Below are positions 17,609 to 25,646 of a stretch of DNA of 64,000 nt, in pieces. This DNA comes from Versatilivorator sp963663845 (GTDB lineage Bacteria > Acidobacteriota > Terriglobia > Versatilivoradales > Versatilivoraceae): positions 1,488,001 through 1,552,000 of the forward strand of contig OY760650.2 in the NCBI GenBank assembly GCA_963663845.2, written 5' to 3'. A program made the position numbers and the translations under genes. The notes under the pieces are model-generated. The model did no database searches and was not told the DNA's origin. It saw only the letters and a list, made by a program, of their open reading frames with translations. How positions within the stretch are numbered: the first letter of the stretch is position 1; each line of letters opens with the position of its first letter.

Positions 17609-18661
17609 TTACCGGCCTCCCCTCTGCAGAGGCCCCAGCGTTCTCTGCCGCTTTTCCCGTTGGACCCTGCGGAAGGTATCCATCTGTTGCCGGGCCAGTT
17701 CCCCTTGACCGGTTTGCTCGTAGAGCTGAGCCAGCAGGTAGTGGCCGTCGGGAAAGTCGGGATCCAGCTCCAGAGCCCGGCGGGAGGCAGCCAGGGCCTT
17801 CTCCAGTTGGCCCAGGTCCCGGTAGGCCTTGGAAAGTGAGTGGTTCAGGGACACGCGGTCGGCCGGCGACACGTCCTGCTCCTCGAGCCGGAGCAGGTGA
17901 TCGACCGCCTGGGCCGTGTCGCCGGCCTTCAGCAGGGCCTCTCCCAGCTCCAGCCGGGCGGAATGGTGATCGGGATAATTCCGGAGTTCCGTCCGCAGCG
18001 CCTCAATGGCCGATTCGACGGCGCCGGCATTCATGTGAACCACCGCCCGGGAGGAATGAATCCAGGGATAGCGGGGATTCTTGCGGGCGATGGCCTCGAA
18101 TTGCTCCAGGGCCAGATCGTGCCGGTTGAGGTCATAGTAGGCCCGGCCCAGCCGCAGGCGGGCCCTCAGCAGATCGGAATCCAGCTCTACCGCGCGCTCC
18201 AGGGCCTCGAGTCCCTCGGGATCCACGTTCCGCATCCTGGGCTGGCCCACCCCGGAGCGGGTCTCCTTGAGGATGGCCGCCTCCAGGGTCCGGGCCAGCA
18301 GCAGCTCGCCCAGGGAATACTGAAACTCGGCCCGATCGGGCTCGGAAGCCACCGCTTTCCGCAAATGCTCCTCGGCTTCCGAGTATTGTTTCAGTTCCAG
18401 CAGGACGGCGCCATAGATGTGGAGATGTTCCGCCTTGGCGCCGTCTTCTTCCACGGCCTTCTGAGCAGCCAGCATGGCCAGCAGGAATTCTCCCTTGTCG
18501 TACCGCTCCCGGGCTTCCCGGTAGTGGGCCGACTGGGTCCAGCCCGCCGTCGCAAAGCCCAAGACCCCGCAAAGTGACCAAAGAACAGCGCCCGCCCACC
18601 GGGAATTCACCCGACGCCGATTGGCGATGGCGTTGCCTCCGGGATTCCGCTCCTCGATCAT
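17609..18661 (-). CDS. Exported TPR protein, class I
   Basis: This is a 350-residue protein. The start at 18661 (GAGG just upstream) gives a basic N-region and a hydrophobic stretch (WAGAVLWSLCGVLGFATAG) ending near 'TQS'. About eight TPR units follow. The first, 'HYREARERYDKGEFLLAMLAAQ', and second, 'KQYSEAEEHLRKAV', are the shared signature of the TPR family in this window (paralogs at 21382, 28311 and 58419, plus the N-terminus of the cytochrome at 9604). The insert after the third unit ('RSGVGQPRMRNVDPEG') is also typical. It probably acts as an adaptor in the periplasm. It lies directly upstream of the GWxTD gene; the second GWxTD gene is also preceded by such a TPR gene. Confidence 0.82.
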   Translation of the reverse strand: MIEERNPGGNAIANRRRVNSRWAGAVLWSLCGVLGFATAGWTQSAHYREARERYDKGEFLLAMLAAQKAVEEDGAKAEHLHIYGAVLLELKQYSEAEEHLRKAVASEPDRAEFQYSLGELLLARTLEAAILKETRSGVGQPRMRNVDPEGLEALERAVELDSDLLRARLRLGRAYYDLNRHDLALEQFEAIARKNPRYPWIHSSRAVVHMNAGAVESAIEALRTELRNYPDHHSARLELGEALLKAGDTAQAVDHLLRLEEQDVSPADRVSLNHSLSKAYRDLGQLEKALAASRRALELDPDFPDGHYLLAQLYEQTGQGELARQQMDTFRRVQREKRQRTLGPLQRGGR

Positions 18662-18769
18662 CGTCCTCGACCCCGTTTCGATGGGCAGACCCCCTGCATC
18701 TTCTCTGTCCAAGCCAGTTTCCACGAAGACTACTCTAGCCAGAGACTCGGTCGCGCGCAACCCAGGACT

Positions 18770-18935
18770 ATCCCACGCTACCCACCCTCACCGTAGGGGC
18801 AACCCTTGTGGTTGCCCGGTGGTTCCCGATGACCTCGCATTGGGCGCCCGCAAGGGGCGCCCCTACCATCCCAAAGGAAATGCAGACGTGATTCGGGCGT
18901 TCCGACTTACAAGTCGCCTCAAATCTGGTAGCGTG
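18770..18935. repeat. MITE-like inverted-repeat element, copy 2
   Basis: The arms are at 18791-18817 and 18842-18867, the same family as 7620-7775. The first arm is identical to copy 1 over 27 bp. It occupies the gap between two divergently read genes. I see no coding content between 18662 and 19007. Confidence 0.65.
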
Positions 18936-19007
18936 GCCCCTGGCGCGCAACCGGGATTGGGTTGACAAAAAGTTCGCCCCTGTCCAATATGGCGGTGGGT
19001 CGGGAAG

Positions 19008-20192
19008 ATGCCGGCGCCGGGCGGAATCGAATTGGCAATGCTCCACAACCCTTTTAGAATCAATCCTTCCAGGCACGAGCGGGCTTCCGGGCGGCAACGT
19101 CTGACCCTCTCCGGGAAATCCCTGGCGCGGCTGCTGCCGGTGCTGCTGGCCGTGGGACCCCTGTTGGCCGCGCTGCTGTCGAGTTCCCCCCTGCCCGATT
19201 CCGATTCAGCAAACACCGGCGCCGGGCAGTGCGCCACCTGTCACCTCGAGATTGCTTCCAGGCAACTGGCCAGCGACCACGCCCACACCATGATGAAAGT
19301 GGAAGACATCCCGGAGTTGATGCGGGCGCTGCCTGTCGAGCACCTGGACCGGTCCAGCGGCGTCGCCTATCGGATTGAGCGCTCGCCCGCACAGCCGGCG
19401 GGGGTGGACCTGGTGGCCCGGATGGGACCGCGGGAGGAAAGTCTGCGCCTGCTTTGGGGAGTGGGAGCCGGAAGAAAGGGAATCACCTTTATCGGCCGGA
19501 GCGACCAGGGAGCCTTCGGACAGAGCCGGGTGAGCTGGTACCAGAAGATCGGGAAGCTGGATGTCACCACTGGGCTGGAAAAGCGCCCGGTCGACGCCTA
19601 CGACGCCCTGGCGGGCTGGCTGAACCCGCACGAGAGCGCCCACTGCCTGAGTTGCCACATGACCCGAAACGAGAACACTCCTCCCGACTCCATCCCGCAG
19701 GCGGATGCCGGGGTTCACTGCGAGCGCTGCCACGGCTCGGGAGAGCAGCACATCCGGGCCATGGCCGAGGAAGACGGCAATCCCTCTCGCGGCATCGACA
19801 ATCCCGGCCGCCTGGGCGCCCTGGAACAGGTCTACTTCTGCGGCGCCTGCCACGGCATTCCGCCGGGCGGCGCCGACCTGAGGGCCCTGGGCCATGCCAT
19901 GGCCATGGATCACAGCGTCCGCTTCCCGGCCGAGCGGCTGGTGCTCAGCCGCTGCTACAACGAGAGCGGCGGCCGCCTCAAGTGCACCACCTGCCACGAC
20001 CCCCACGAGAACCTGGCGGCCTCCTTCGATGGCAACTGCCTGAGCTGCCACGGCAGCCAGGCCGAATTCGCCGTCCCCTGCCCCCAATCGAACAACGACT
20101 GCGTGCGCTGTCACATGCCCCAAGAGACCGGCTTCATGACCCACTCGGCCTTCGCCGACCACTGGATTCGGGTCGTGCCGGCCCCTGACTGA
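19008..20192 (+). CDS. Exported seven-heme c-type cytochrome, copy 1
   Basis: This is a 394-residue protein. A long basic N-region precedes a hydrophobic segment (SLARLLPVLLAVGPLLAALL), so it is exported or anchored; the ATG at 19038 is an alternative start. It has seven CxxCH motifs: CATCH, CLSCH, CERCH, CGACH, CTTCH, CLSCH and CVRCH. Signatures shared with the paralog at 27131-28279 are YRIERSP, GAGRKGITFIG, YGQSRVSWYQ and FMTHSxFADHWIR, so the two form one family. Distal histidines (THSAF, ADHW) could be heme ligands. No enzyme motif was recognised; an electron-transfer role is inferred. The gene is monocistronic here, whereas its paralog is in an operon. Confidence 0.86.
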   Translation: MPAPGGIELAMLHNPFRINPSRHERASGRQRLTLSGKSLARLLPVLLAVGPLLAALLSSSPLPDSDSANTGAGQCATCHLEIASRQLASDHAHTMMKVEDIPELMRALPVEHLDRSSGVAYRIERSPAQPAGVDLVARMGPREESLRLLWGVGAGRKGITFIGRSDQGAFGQSRVSWYQKIGKLDVTTGLEKRPVDAYDALAGWLNPHESAHCLSCHMTRNENTPPDSIPQADAGVHCERCHGSGEQHIRAMAEEDGNPSRGIDNPGRLGALEQVYFCGACHGIPPGGADLRALGHAMAMDHSVRFPAERLVLSRCYNESGGRLKCTTCHDPHENLAASFDGNCLSCHGSQAEFAVPCPQSNNDCVRCHMPQETGFMTHSAFADHWIRVVPAPD

Positions 20193-20219
20193 TCAAAGAC
20201 CTGCTTCTGTCTGCCGGTT

Positions 20220-20745
20220 CGCTGTCACTTCCAGAGGGGTGCTTCCAATTCGCCGCATTCGCGGCTGGATTGGTGCAGAACCCAAACGACCCCAGGCTTC
20301 CGCCTCCGCCACAAGCAGAACGCCGATTTCGCTGCCAAACGCGACCTCTCCAGGGTTCTCCGGGCTTACCCTGCAGGCGACATGCTGGCGCTGCTTCGCA
20401 GCTCTATAAGGATGGCTTGTAGGCGGCGTCTTGCCGGGTTACCCACTCCAACCGCAGCTTCGCAGCTCTCCCGTTACCCACGACACTGCCAAGTGGAACG
20501 TGCTTATTTATTGGAATGAAGCGTTTGCAAGGGTCGGCAGAGGGATCTTTTCCGGGAATGGCCCCAAAAGGCACTAAAAAGAACCCTCCGATCGTCAAGA
20601 CTCGGTATCAAGCAACTCCTTTTGTGCCTTTTGTGCTTTTTGTGGTGAATGCCGGAGCTTGCAGCCCTTCACCTTTGCTGCCTATACGTCATTCCCGATT
20701 GGGAATTTTGCGAAAGGCTCGGGTACTTTCGCTTTACAAGCAGTC
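20220..20745. repeat. Composite dispersed-repeat block, second copy
   Basis: It has the same block order as 9120-9572: GCCGCATTCGCGGC, CCCCAGGCTTCCGCC (here interrupted), CGCTGCTTCGCAGCTC, GTGCTTATTTATTGGAATG, a TTTTGTGCCTTTTGTGC block, and the end GGGAATTTTGCGAAAGGCTC at 20701-20720. About 100 bp of unrelated sequence is inserted after the first CCCCAGG block. No gene was seen. Confidence 0.75.
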
Positions 20746-20767
20746 TCTTATAAGGGACAATCCTTGA

Positions 20768-21055
20768 GTGGACGTACTTTACACCGGCGCCTTCGAGAAC
20801 TGGCTCAAAAAGCTACGTGACCAGCGCGCCAAGGTCGCGACAGCCTCTCGAATTGAAAGAATGGAAGATGGGAACCTTGGAGACCATAGATCAGTCGGCG
20901 GCGGTGTCAGCGAACTGCGAATCAACGTCGGCAAAGGCTACCGCGCCTACTACACGATTCGAAGAAACACGGAAGTGATCCTGCTTTGTGGCGGCGACAA
21001 GGCAAGCCAGCAGCGGGACATCAAACTTGCCCGGCAACTAGCCAGTAGACTCTGA
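20768..21055 (+). CDS. RelE/HigB-superfamily toxin of an addiction module
   Basis: This is a 95-residue protein, the usual length for the 'putative addiction module killer protein' group (TIGR02683 type). It starts at GTG 20768 with AAGGGA about 9 nt upstream. The fold signature is visible in 'FENWLKKLRDQRAKVATASRIERMEDG', 'GGGVSELRINVGKGYRAYYT' and 'ILLCGGDKASQQRDIKLA'. Such toxins are ribosome-dependent mRNA interferases of the RelE/ParE superfamily. The antitoxin gene follows after 9 bp. The order toxin then antitoxin is usual for this group. Confidence 0.88.
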   Translation: MDVLYTGAFENWLKKLRDQRAKVATASRIERMEDGNLGDHRSVGGGVSELRINVGKGYRAYYTIRRNTEVILLCGGDKASQQRDIKLARQLASRL

Positions 21056-21064
21056 GGAGGCATC

Positions 21065-21340
21065 ATGCGGCTCAAGAAATTCGACGTGATCGATTTCCTC
21101 GACAGCGACGAGGCATTGATCGAATATCTCAACTTGGCGCTGGCGGAAAACGACCCGAAGTACTTTGCCAAAGCTCTGGGCAACGTCGCACGCGCCAAGG
21201 GAATGTCCTCTATTTCCGATGCGACCGGTTTGGGCCGACAGGCCTTGTATCGGGCTCTTTCCAGCGAGGGCAACCCACGAATCGACACGCTGTTCAAGGT
21301 TCTGGACACGCTGAACGTCCGCCTTGCCGTCACCCAATAG
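21065..21340 (+). CDS. HTH antitoxin of the addiction module
   Basis: This is a 91-residue protein matching the 'addiction module antidote' / DNA-binding prophage protein group (TIGR02684 type): 'FDVIDFLDSDEALIEYLNLAL', then a helix-turn-helix 'ISDATGLGRQALYRALS' and the end 'NPRIDTLFKVLDTLNVRL'. A strong GAGGAGG site lies 4 nt before the ATG, overlapping the toxin's stop region. It should bind and neutralise the toxin and repress the operon promoter. Confidence 0.9.
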   Translation: MRLKKFDVIDFLDSDEALIEYLNLALAENDPKYFAKALGNVARAKGMSSISDATGLGRQALYRALSSEGNPRIDTLFKVLDTLNVRLAVTQ

Positions 21341-21381
21341 TTGCAGCCATGGACTGGTGCGGCTGCGCCGCTTGACGCCCA

Positions 21382-22353
21382 TCAATCCGCTTTGGGGGGA
21401 CGGTAGGTGGCGGACTGCCGGCTTCTCAGCCGTTCAGCGGTCGCCAACTCTCGCCGAGCCAGATCGGGTTCACCGTTCCGGCGATGGAGCTGGGCCAGCA
21501 GGTAGCGGGGAGCGGGCGCCTCGGGCGCCAGGGCGGCGCACTTGCGGGCCGAGGCCAGGGCTTTCCCGGGCTGGTCCAGGGCCCGATAGGTCTTGGCCAG
21601 GGCGTAGTGAAGGTCGGGGGTCTCCGGGCTCTCCCGCTCGGCCGCAAGCAGGTGGCGGAGGGCCACCCTGGGCTGAGCCAACTGCAGCAGCAGGTCGCCC
21701 AGGTCCAGGCGGGCCATGGCGTTGTCGGGAGTGTGCTCGACTTCGGCCTGCAGCGCCTGGATGGCCGGGATCACCCGTCCCATCTTCAGGTAGAGCACCG
21801 CCAGGTAGGAGTGGATCTCGGGATAGCGGGGATCGGCCTCGGCCACCGACTGGAACTGCTCCAGCGTCTCCAGGAATCGATTCTGGTCGGTGTAGGCGCG
21901 CCCCAGGCGCACCCGCGCCGCCAGGTGGCCGCCGTCCAGCTCGACGGCGCGCTCCAGCAGCGCCAATCCCTCCGAGTCGATGGTCTCGCTGCGCGACATC
22001 CTGACCCCGGCGCCCATGCCTCGCCGGATGACGGCTTGCCGCGACTGCTCCAGCAGGACCCGCCCCAACCGGTAGAGGTACTCGGCGTTTTGGCCGTCCA
22101 GGGCCACGGCCTTTCGCAGATGGGCTTCCGCCTCCGAAAACTGCTTCAGCTCGGCCAGGACGGCGCCGTAGAGGTAGCGGTGCCCGGCGTTCTCCCCGTC
22201 CTCCCGCACGGCCTTTTCCGCGGCCAGCATGGCCAGCAGGTATTCCTTGTTTTCATACCTCTGCCTGGCCTCCAGGAAGTGGGGTGATTCGGAGACGGCC
22301 GCCCCGGCATCGCAGAGGCAGACTGTCGAAAGGAGCAGAAAGATCCGGCACAT
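21382..22353 (-). CDS. Exported TPR protein, class I, paired with ASPIC/UnbV gene
   Basis: This is a 323-residue protein. The ATG at 22353 (AAGG 4 nt upstream) opens a short signal peptide (MCRIFLLLSTVCLCDAGAA); the cysteines could serve as a lipobox. TPR units follow: 'HFLEARQRYENKEYLLAMLAA', 'KQFSEAEAHLRKAVAL', the class I insert 'RRGMGAGVRMSRSETIDSEG', and about six more. The gene lies downstream of the ASPIC/UnbV gene at 22913-24610 on the same strand, but 560 bp of repeats separate them, so co-transcription is uncertain. Confidence 0.8.
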   Translation of the reverse strand: MCRIFLLLSTVCLCDAGAAVSESPHFLEARQRYENKEYLLAMLAAEKAVREDGENAGHRYLYGAVLAELKQFSEAEAHLRKAVALDGQNAEYLYRLGRVLLEQSRQAVIRRGMGAGVRMSRSETIDSEGLALLERAVELDGGHLAARVRLGRAYTDQNRFLETLEQFQSVAEADPRYPEIHSYLAVLYLKMGRVIPAIQALQAEVEHTPDNAMARLDLGDLLLQLAQPRVALRHLLAAERESPETPDLHYALAKTYRALDQPGKALASARKCAALAPEAPAPRYLLAQLHRRNGEPDLARRELATAERLRSRQSATYRPPKAD

Positions 22354-22483
22354 GAACCTTAAACCGGTTGAGTAGCGTATCGCAGCCGCGTTCCGCAATT
22401 CCCAAGAACGACTGCCCTGAAGCAAACCCGTCGTCGGGTGACGGGATACCGCTACAACGTCAGGCATGAGTCGATTGTTTATC

Positions 22484-22795
22484 AACATCGATGGACAGGA
22501 TTAACAGGATTAGCAGGATGAAAAAATTAACATCGATGGACAGGATTAACAGGATTGTTTTGGGGGGACAAGTGCCGCCCCCGACGACGGGGCGGATCAT
22601 TCGAGAGTGAAACAACAAATCTTGACGGCCTAATTTTTGAACATGGATGCACAGGATAATCAGTATGGGAGGGCGCTGCACGAGAGGCGGACTCCGGCGG
22701 TGAAGGTCTGCGGATTTGCGGATGTCCAGGACTGCAAGGTCGCCGTCTCCAGAAAAAATCCTGTAAATCCTGTGCATCGATGTGAATCAAAAATC
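22484..22795. repeat. ATCGATGGACAGGATTAACAGG repeat cluster
   Basis: Direct copies of CATCGATGGACAGGATTAAC lie at about 22489 and 22533, a diverged copy (CATGGATGCACAGGATAATC) at about 22641, and an inverted copy (ATCCTGTGCATCGATG) near 22766-22781. This short repeat is common in environmental bacterial genomes. The stretch 22354-22912 holds only these repeats and the motif TTGCAAAAGGCTC (22882-22894). No gene was seen. Confidence 0.65.
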
Positions 22796-22912
22796 CGCCC
22801 CCGCTCGACTTTGAACCGGTTTCCAGCCACCCGGCGCCAGCGTTTGTTTCAGGTAAGGGAGGAGGGGCCGCACGACGAATCTTGCAAAAGGCTCGATCGT
22901 TCATTTGCACGG

Positions 22913-24610
22913 CTACTCGAGCTCTCCCCCTTCCTTGAGCCGGTAGGTCCGGTTCACCGCCAGGTTCTCGAAGCTCTGGGTGGTTCCATCGGTCCAGCGG
23001 ACGGTCAGTTTCTCGACGGTCTCGAGCCGGCCCAGGCCGAAGTGGACCCGGAAGTCGTGGGTGGATTCGTAGCTGGACCCTCCCCGCACCTCTCGCATCT
23101 GCTTCCCGTCGGCGGTCTCCAGGGTGACCCTGGCCCCGATGGCGCTGCGATTGGTTCGGGTCCCCTCCAGAGAAAGCAGGAGCCAATGGCCCGCCTGGCT
23201 CCCCTTTCGATTGTTCAGGAGCCAGGGGACTCCGTCCAGGTTGTTGACGGCCACGTCGATATCGCCGTCGTTGTCGTAGTCGGCGAAGGCCACTCCCCGG
23301 CTGGACCAGGACTTGAGCTGGTCGAGTCCGGCCGAGACTTCCTGGAACTTGCCCTGTCCGAGGTTGCGAAAGACCTGGCTGCGTTGATGGAAGCTGGTGC
23401 CGATCTTGTATCCGTCCACCTGGGGAAACACGTGGCCGTTGGCGGCGAAGATGTCTTCCCAGCCGTCGTGGTCCAGGTCCACGAACCCGGTGCCCCAGCC
23501 CACCATGGGCCAACTGCTGAAAGTCAGGCCGGCCCCGCGGGTCATGTCGCGAAACCTGCCCTGGCCCAGGTTGCGGAAGAGCGTGTTGTAGTCGTCCGAA
23601 AAATGGGTGATGTAGATGTCGAGCAGGCCGTCGCGGTCGTAGTCTCCGAAATCCACTCCCATGCTGCCCTGGGCCGTGCCGTCATCGCTGAAAGCGGCTC
23701 CGGCGAAGAGCCCGGTTTCCTCGAAGGCGCCGTCCCCCCGGTTGCGAAAGAGGAAATTGGCCATCTGATCGTTGGCCACGTAGAGATCGAGGTCTCCGTC
23801 GTTGTCGTAGTCGCTCCAGACGGCCCCCAGGCCATAGGAGGGGGTCACGTCCGAGACGCCGGCCTTTTCGCTCACGTCCCGAAAGGTGCCGTCCCCATTG
23901 TTGCGGTAGAGGATGTCGGCATCGCCGACCATCCCCAGGGGTCCGCACTGCACCGTAATCCCCCGGTAGTGGCACTCCATGGGGTCGGGGTCCTTGTGGT
24001 CGAACTGGACCGTGTTGGTGACGTAGAGATCCAGAAGGCCGTCGGCGTCGTAGTCGCCGAAGGATGCGCTCACCGCCCAGCGGCCGTCTCCCACCCCGGC
24101 CGCGGCGGTCACGTCCCTGAAGGTGCCGTCCCCGTTGTTGCGGTACAGGGTGTTGGGACCGTAGTTGCACACGAACAGGTCCACCCAGCCGTCGTTGTCG
24201 TAGTCGCCGGCGGCCACGCCCATGCCCCAGTGGCGGTTCCCGACTCCCGCCTTGTCGGTCACGTTGGCAAAGGCGCCGTCGCCGTTGTTGCGGTAGAGCG
24301 CGTTGGAAACCGTGCGCTTTCCTTGAATCAACTCCTCCCAATGGCCACCGTTGACCAGGTAGAGGTCCATCCAACCGTCCCGGTCAAAGTCGATCCAGGC
24401 CACGCCTCCGCTCATGCTTTCCAGGATGTACTGCTTTTCGGGGCTGCCGCTGAAGTGCTGAAAGTCCAGGCCCGCTTCGGCGGCCACGTCCTCGAAGACC
24501 AGCGAGGGCGAGGCAGGCAATGACTTGTCCGAGCGGGACAAGTCATTGGCGGACATCCCCGCCAAGGCGGCCAGGTAGACGATCAGAATGAGTGCAAGCA
24601 ACTTGGTCAT
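22913..24610 (-). CDS. ASPIC/UnbV FG-GAP beta-propeller protein, type 1, copy A
   Basis: This is a 565-residue protein with signal peptide MTKLLALILIVYLAALAGMS. It has many FG-GAP/VCBS repeats with calcium-type DxDxDG motifs (DFDRDGWMDLY, DYDNDGWVDLF, DYDADGLLDLY, DYDRDGLLDIY, DNDGDIDV). The C-terminal ASPIC/UnbV domain runs from 'RSAIGARVTLETADGK' to 'VEKLTVRWTDGTTQSF'. Its start 'VFEDVAAEAGLDFQHFSGS' and 'SMSGGVAWIDFDRDG' define type 1, shared with 59584-61290. The family is related to CRTAC1 and is usually secreted; its ligand is unknown. A class I TPR gene lies downstream, as it does for the other type 1 copy. Confidence 0.87.
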   Translation of the reverse strand: MTKLLALILIVYLAALAGMSANDLSRSDKSLPASPSLVFEDVAAEAGLDFQHFSGSPEKQYILESMSGGVAWIDFDRDGWMDLYLVNGGHWEELIQGKRTVSNALYRNNGDGAFANVTDKAGVGNRHWGMGVAAGDYDNDGWVDLFVCNYGPNTLYRNNGDGTFRDVTAAAGVGDGRWAVSASFGDYDADGLLDLYVTNTVQFDHKDPDPMECHYRGITVQCGPLGMVGDADILYRNNGDGTFRDVSEKAGVSDVTPSYGLGAVWSDYDNDGDLDLYVANDQMANFLFRNRGDGAFEETGLFAGAAFSDDGTAQGSMGVDFGDYDRDGLLDIYITHFSDDYNTLFRNLGQGRFRDMTRGAGLTFSSWPMVGWGTGFVDLDHDGWEDIFAANGHVFPQVDGYKIGTSFHQRSQVFRNLGQGKFQEVSAGLDQLKSWSSRGVAFADYDNDGDIDVAVNNLDGVPWLLNNRKGSQAGHWLLLSLEGTRTNRSAIGARVTLETADGKQMREVRGGSSYESTHDFRVHFGLGRLETVEKLTVRWTDGTTQSFENLAVNRTYRLKEGGELE

Positions 24611-24765
24611 TTGCGGGTGCGATTGTCCTTGATTCAGTCAGACTCGGGTGGCGGGTGGATCCGGGATGGGCACGGTTTCCGAACGACTCGCTGCGAAACA
24701 GGTTGGAGTTGCCGGCACAACCGGCCACAATAATTCGGCCACCTCATCAGGCAGGCTCCGCCAGT

Positions 24766-25266
24766 TCAGGAACCGTGGGTGATTCGATCTCGCAATGAAG
24801 CCGGGAGTGAACCGGAATTGCCGGCGTGAATGTTGTAGGCTCCATCGTGAACCAGCAAGTAGCGCCCGACGGCCCGCAGAGCTTTCTCAACTTGGCTGAT
24901 GTGGGACCGGTGGTCCGGATTCAGCAGTTTGCGCACGGCCGATTCGCTCAGTCCCAGCCGGGCAGCCAATGCAACCTTGGTGACCTGCTGGCGGCGCATG
25001 GCCATGTAAAGCGCCAGCTTGGCAGCCAGGATAGGCGGGACGGCAACGACCTCCTGACCGTCGGCAACCGGGCTTGGCACAGGAATTTCCTCGCGGTTTT
25101 CGACGTAGGCAGACAAGGCGACCGCCAAGGCGTTCTCGGCCAGGTAAAGGGACTCCTCCCTGGTCTGCGCGCCAGTGATGGCCTCAGGAACATCCGGAAA
25201 GGTGACCACATACCCCACCCCTTCTTCCACGTCAGGGGTCAGCATGCAGGGGTAGGCAAATTGCAC
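24766..25266 (-). CDS. hicB: HicB-family antitoxin with C-terminal HTH
   Basis: This is a 166-residue protein with a HicB-type N-terminal fold ('YPCMLTPDVEEGVGYVVTFPD' and 'TREESLYLAENALAVALSAY') and a C-terminal helix-turn-helix ('KVALAARLGLSESAVRKLLN'). It starts at GTG 25266, with AAGGAG inside the last codons of hicA about 9 nt upstream, which implies translational coupling. HicB neutralises HicA and represses the operon through its DNA-binding domain. Confidence 0.9.
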   Translation of the reverse strand: MQFAYPCMLTPDVEEGVGYVVTFPDVPEAITGAQTREESLYLAENALAVALSAYVENREEIPVPSPVADGQEVVAVPPILAAKLALYMAMRRQQVTKVALAARLGLSESAVRKLLNPDHRSHISQVEKALRAVGRYLLVHDGAYNIHAGNSGSLPASLRDRITHGS

Positions 25267-25269
25267 GGC

Positions 25270-25476
25270 TCAAAACTCCTTCTTGCCAATACCAAGTTGC
25301 TTGAGCATGCCGGTTAGCATACCCTTGGAGATGTCACCATGCTTGACAACGGTGCGGCGGCGGCCAATATATAGCAACCCATGACTGCCCTTGCCCCGAG
25401 CCGGAACAAAGCGGAACTCAAGGCCGTGCTGTCGTGCATGACGTTTGGCTCTTCTAGTGAACTCCGTACCGTTCAT
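25270..25476 (-). CDS. hicA: HicA-family mRNA interferase toxin
   Basis: This is a 68-residue protein of typical HicA length. The double-stranded-RNA-binding-like fold is recognisable, with the catalytic histidine in 'RGKGSHGLLYIG' (His32) and 'VKHGDISKGMLTGMLKQLGI'. It precedes hicB by 3 bp. The start codon lies inside a perfect palindrome, GTTCATGAAC (25471-25480), which could be a HicB operator; that is inference. No clear ribosome site was seen. Confidence 0.88.
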   Translation of the reverse strand: MNGTEFTRRAKRHARQHGLEFRFVPARGKGSHGLLYIGRRRTVVKHGDISKGMLTGMLKQLGIGKKEF

Positions 25477-25646
25477 GAACCATGGTATCGTGTATAAAAG
25501 GACGATTTCAAGCTTTAATAGTCCCTGAAAAGACCGATTCAGGGAGCAGGACTACCAAGATGGGGCCAGTGATCGATGGGTCGCGCCGTTCTCCCGTTGC
25601 ATTGCCGATGTCGGGCTCAAACTTCCGCCGGCTGAGAGGCAAAGCC

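Noticed and set aside
22484..22795. ATCGATGGACAGGATT repeats as a possible CRISPR array or integration site
   Set aside because: There are only four diverged copies, in mixed orientation and at irregular spacing.
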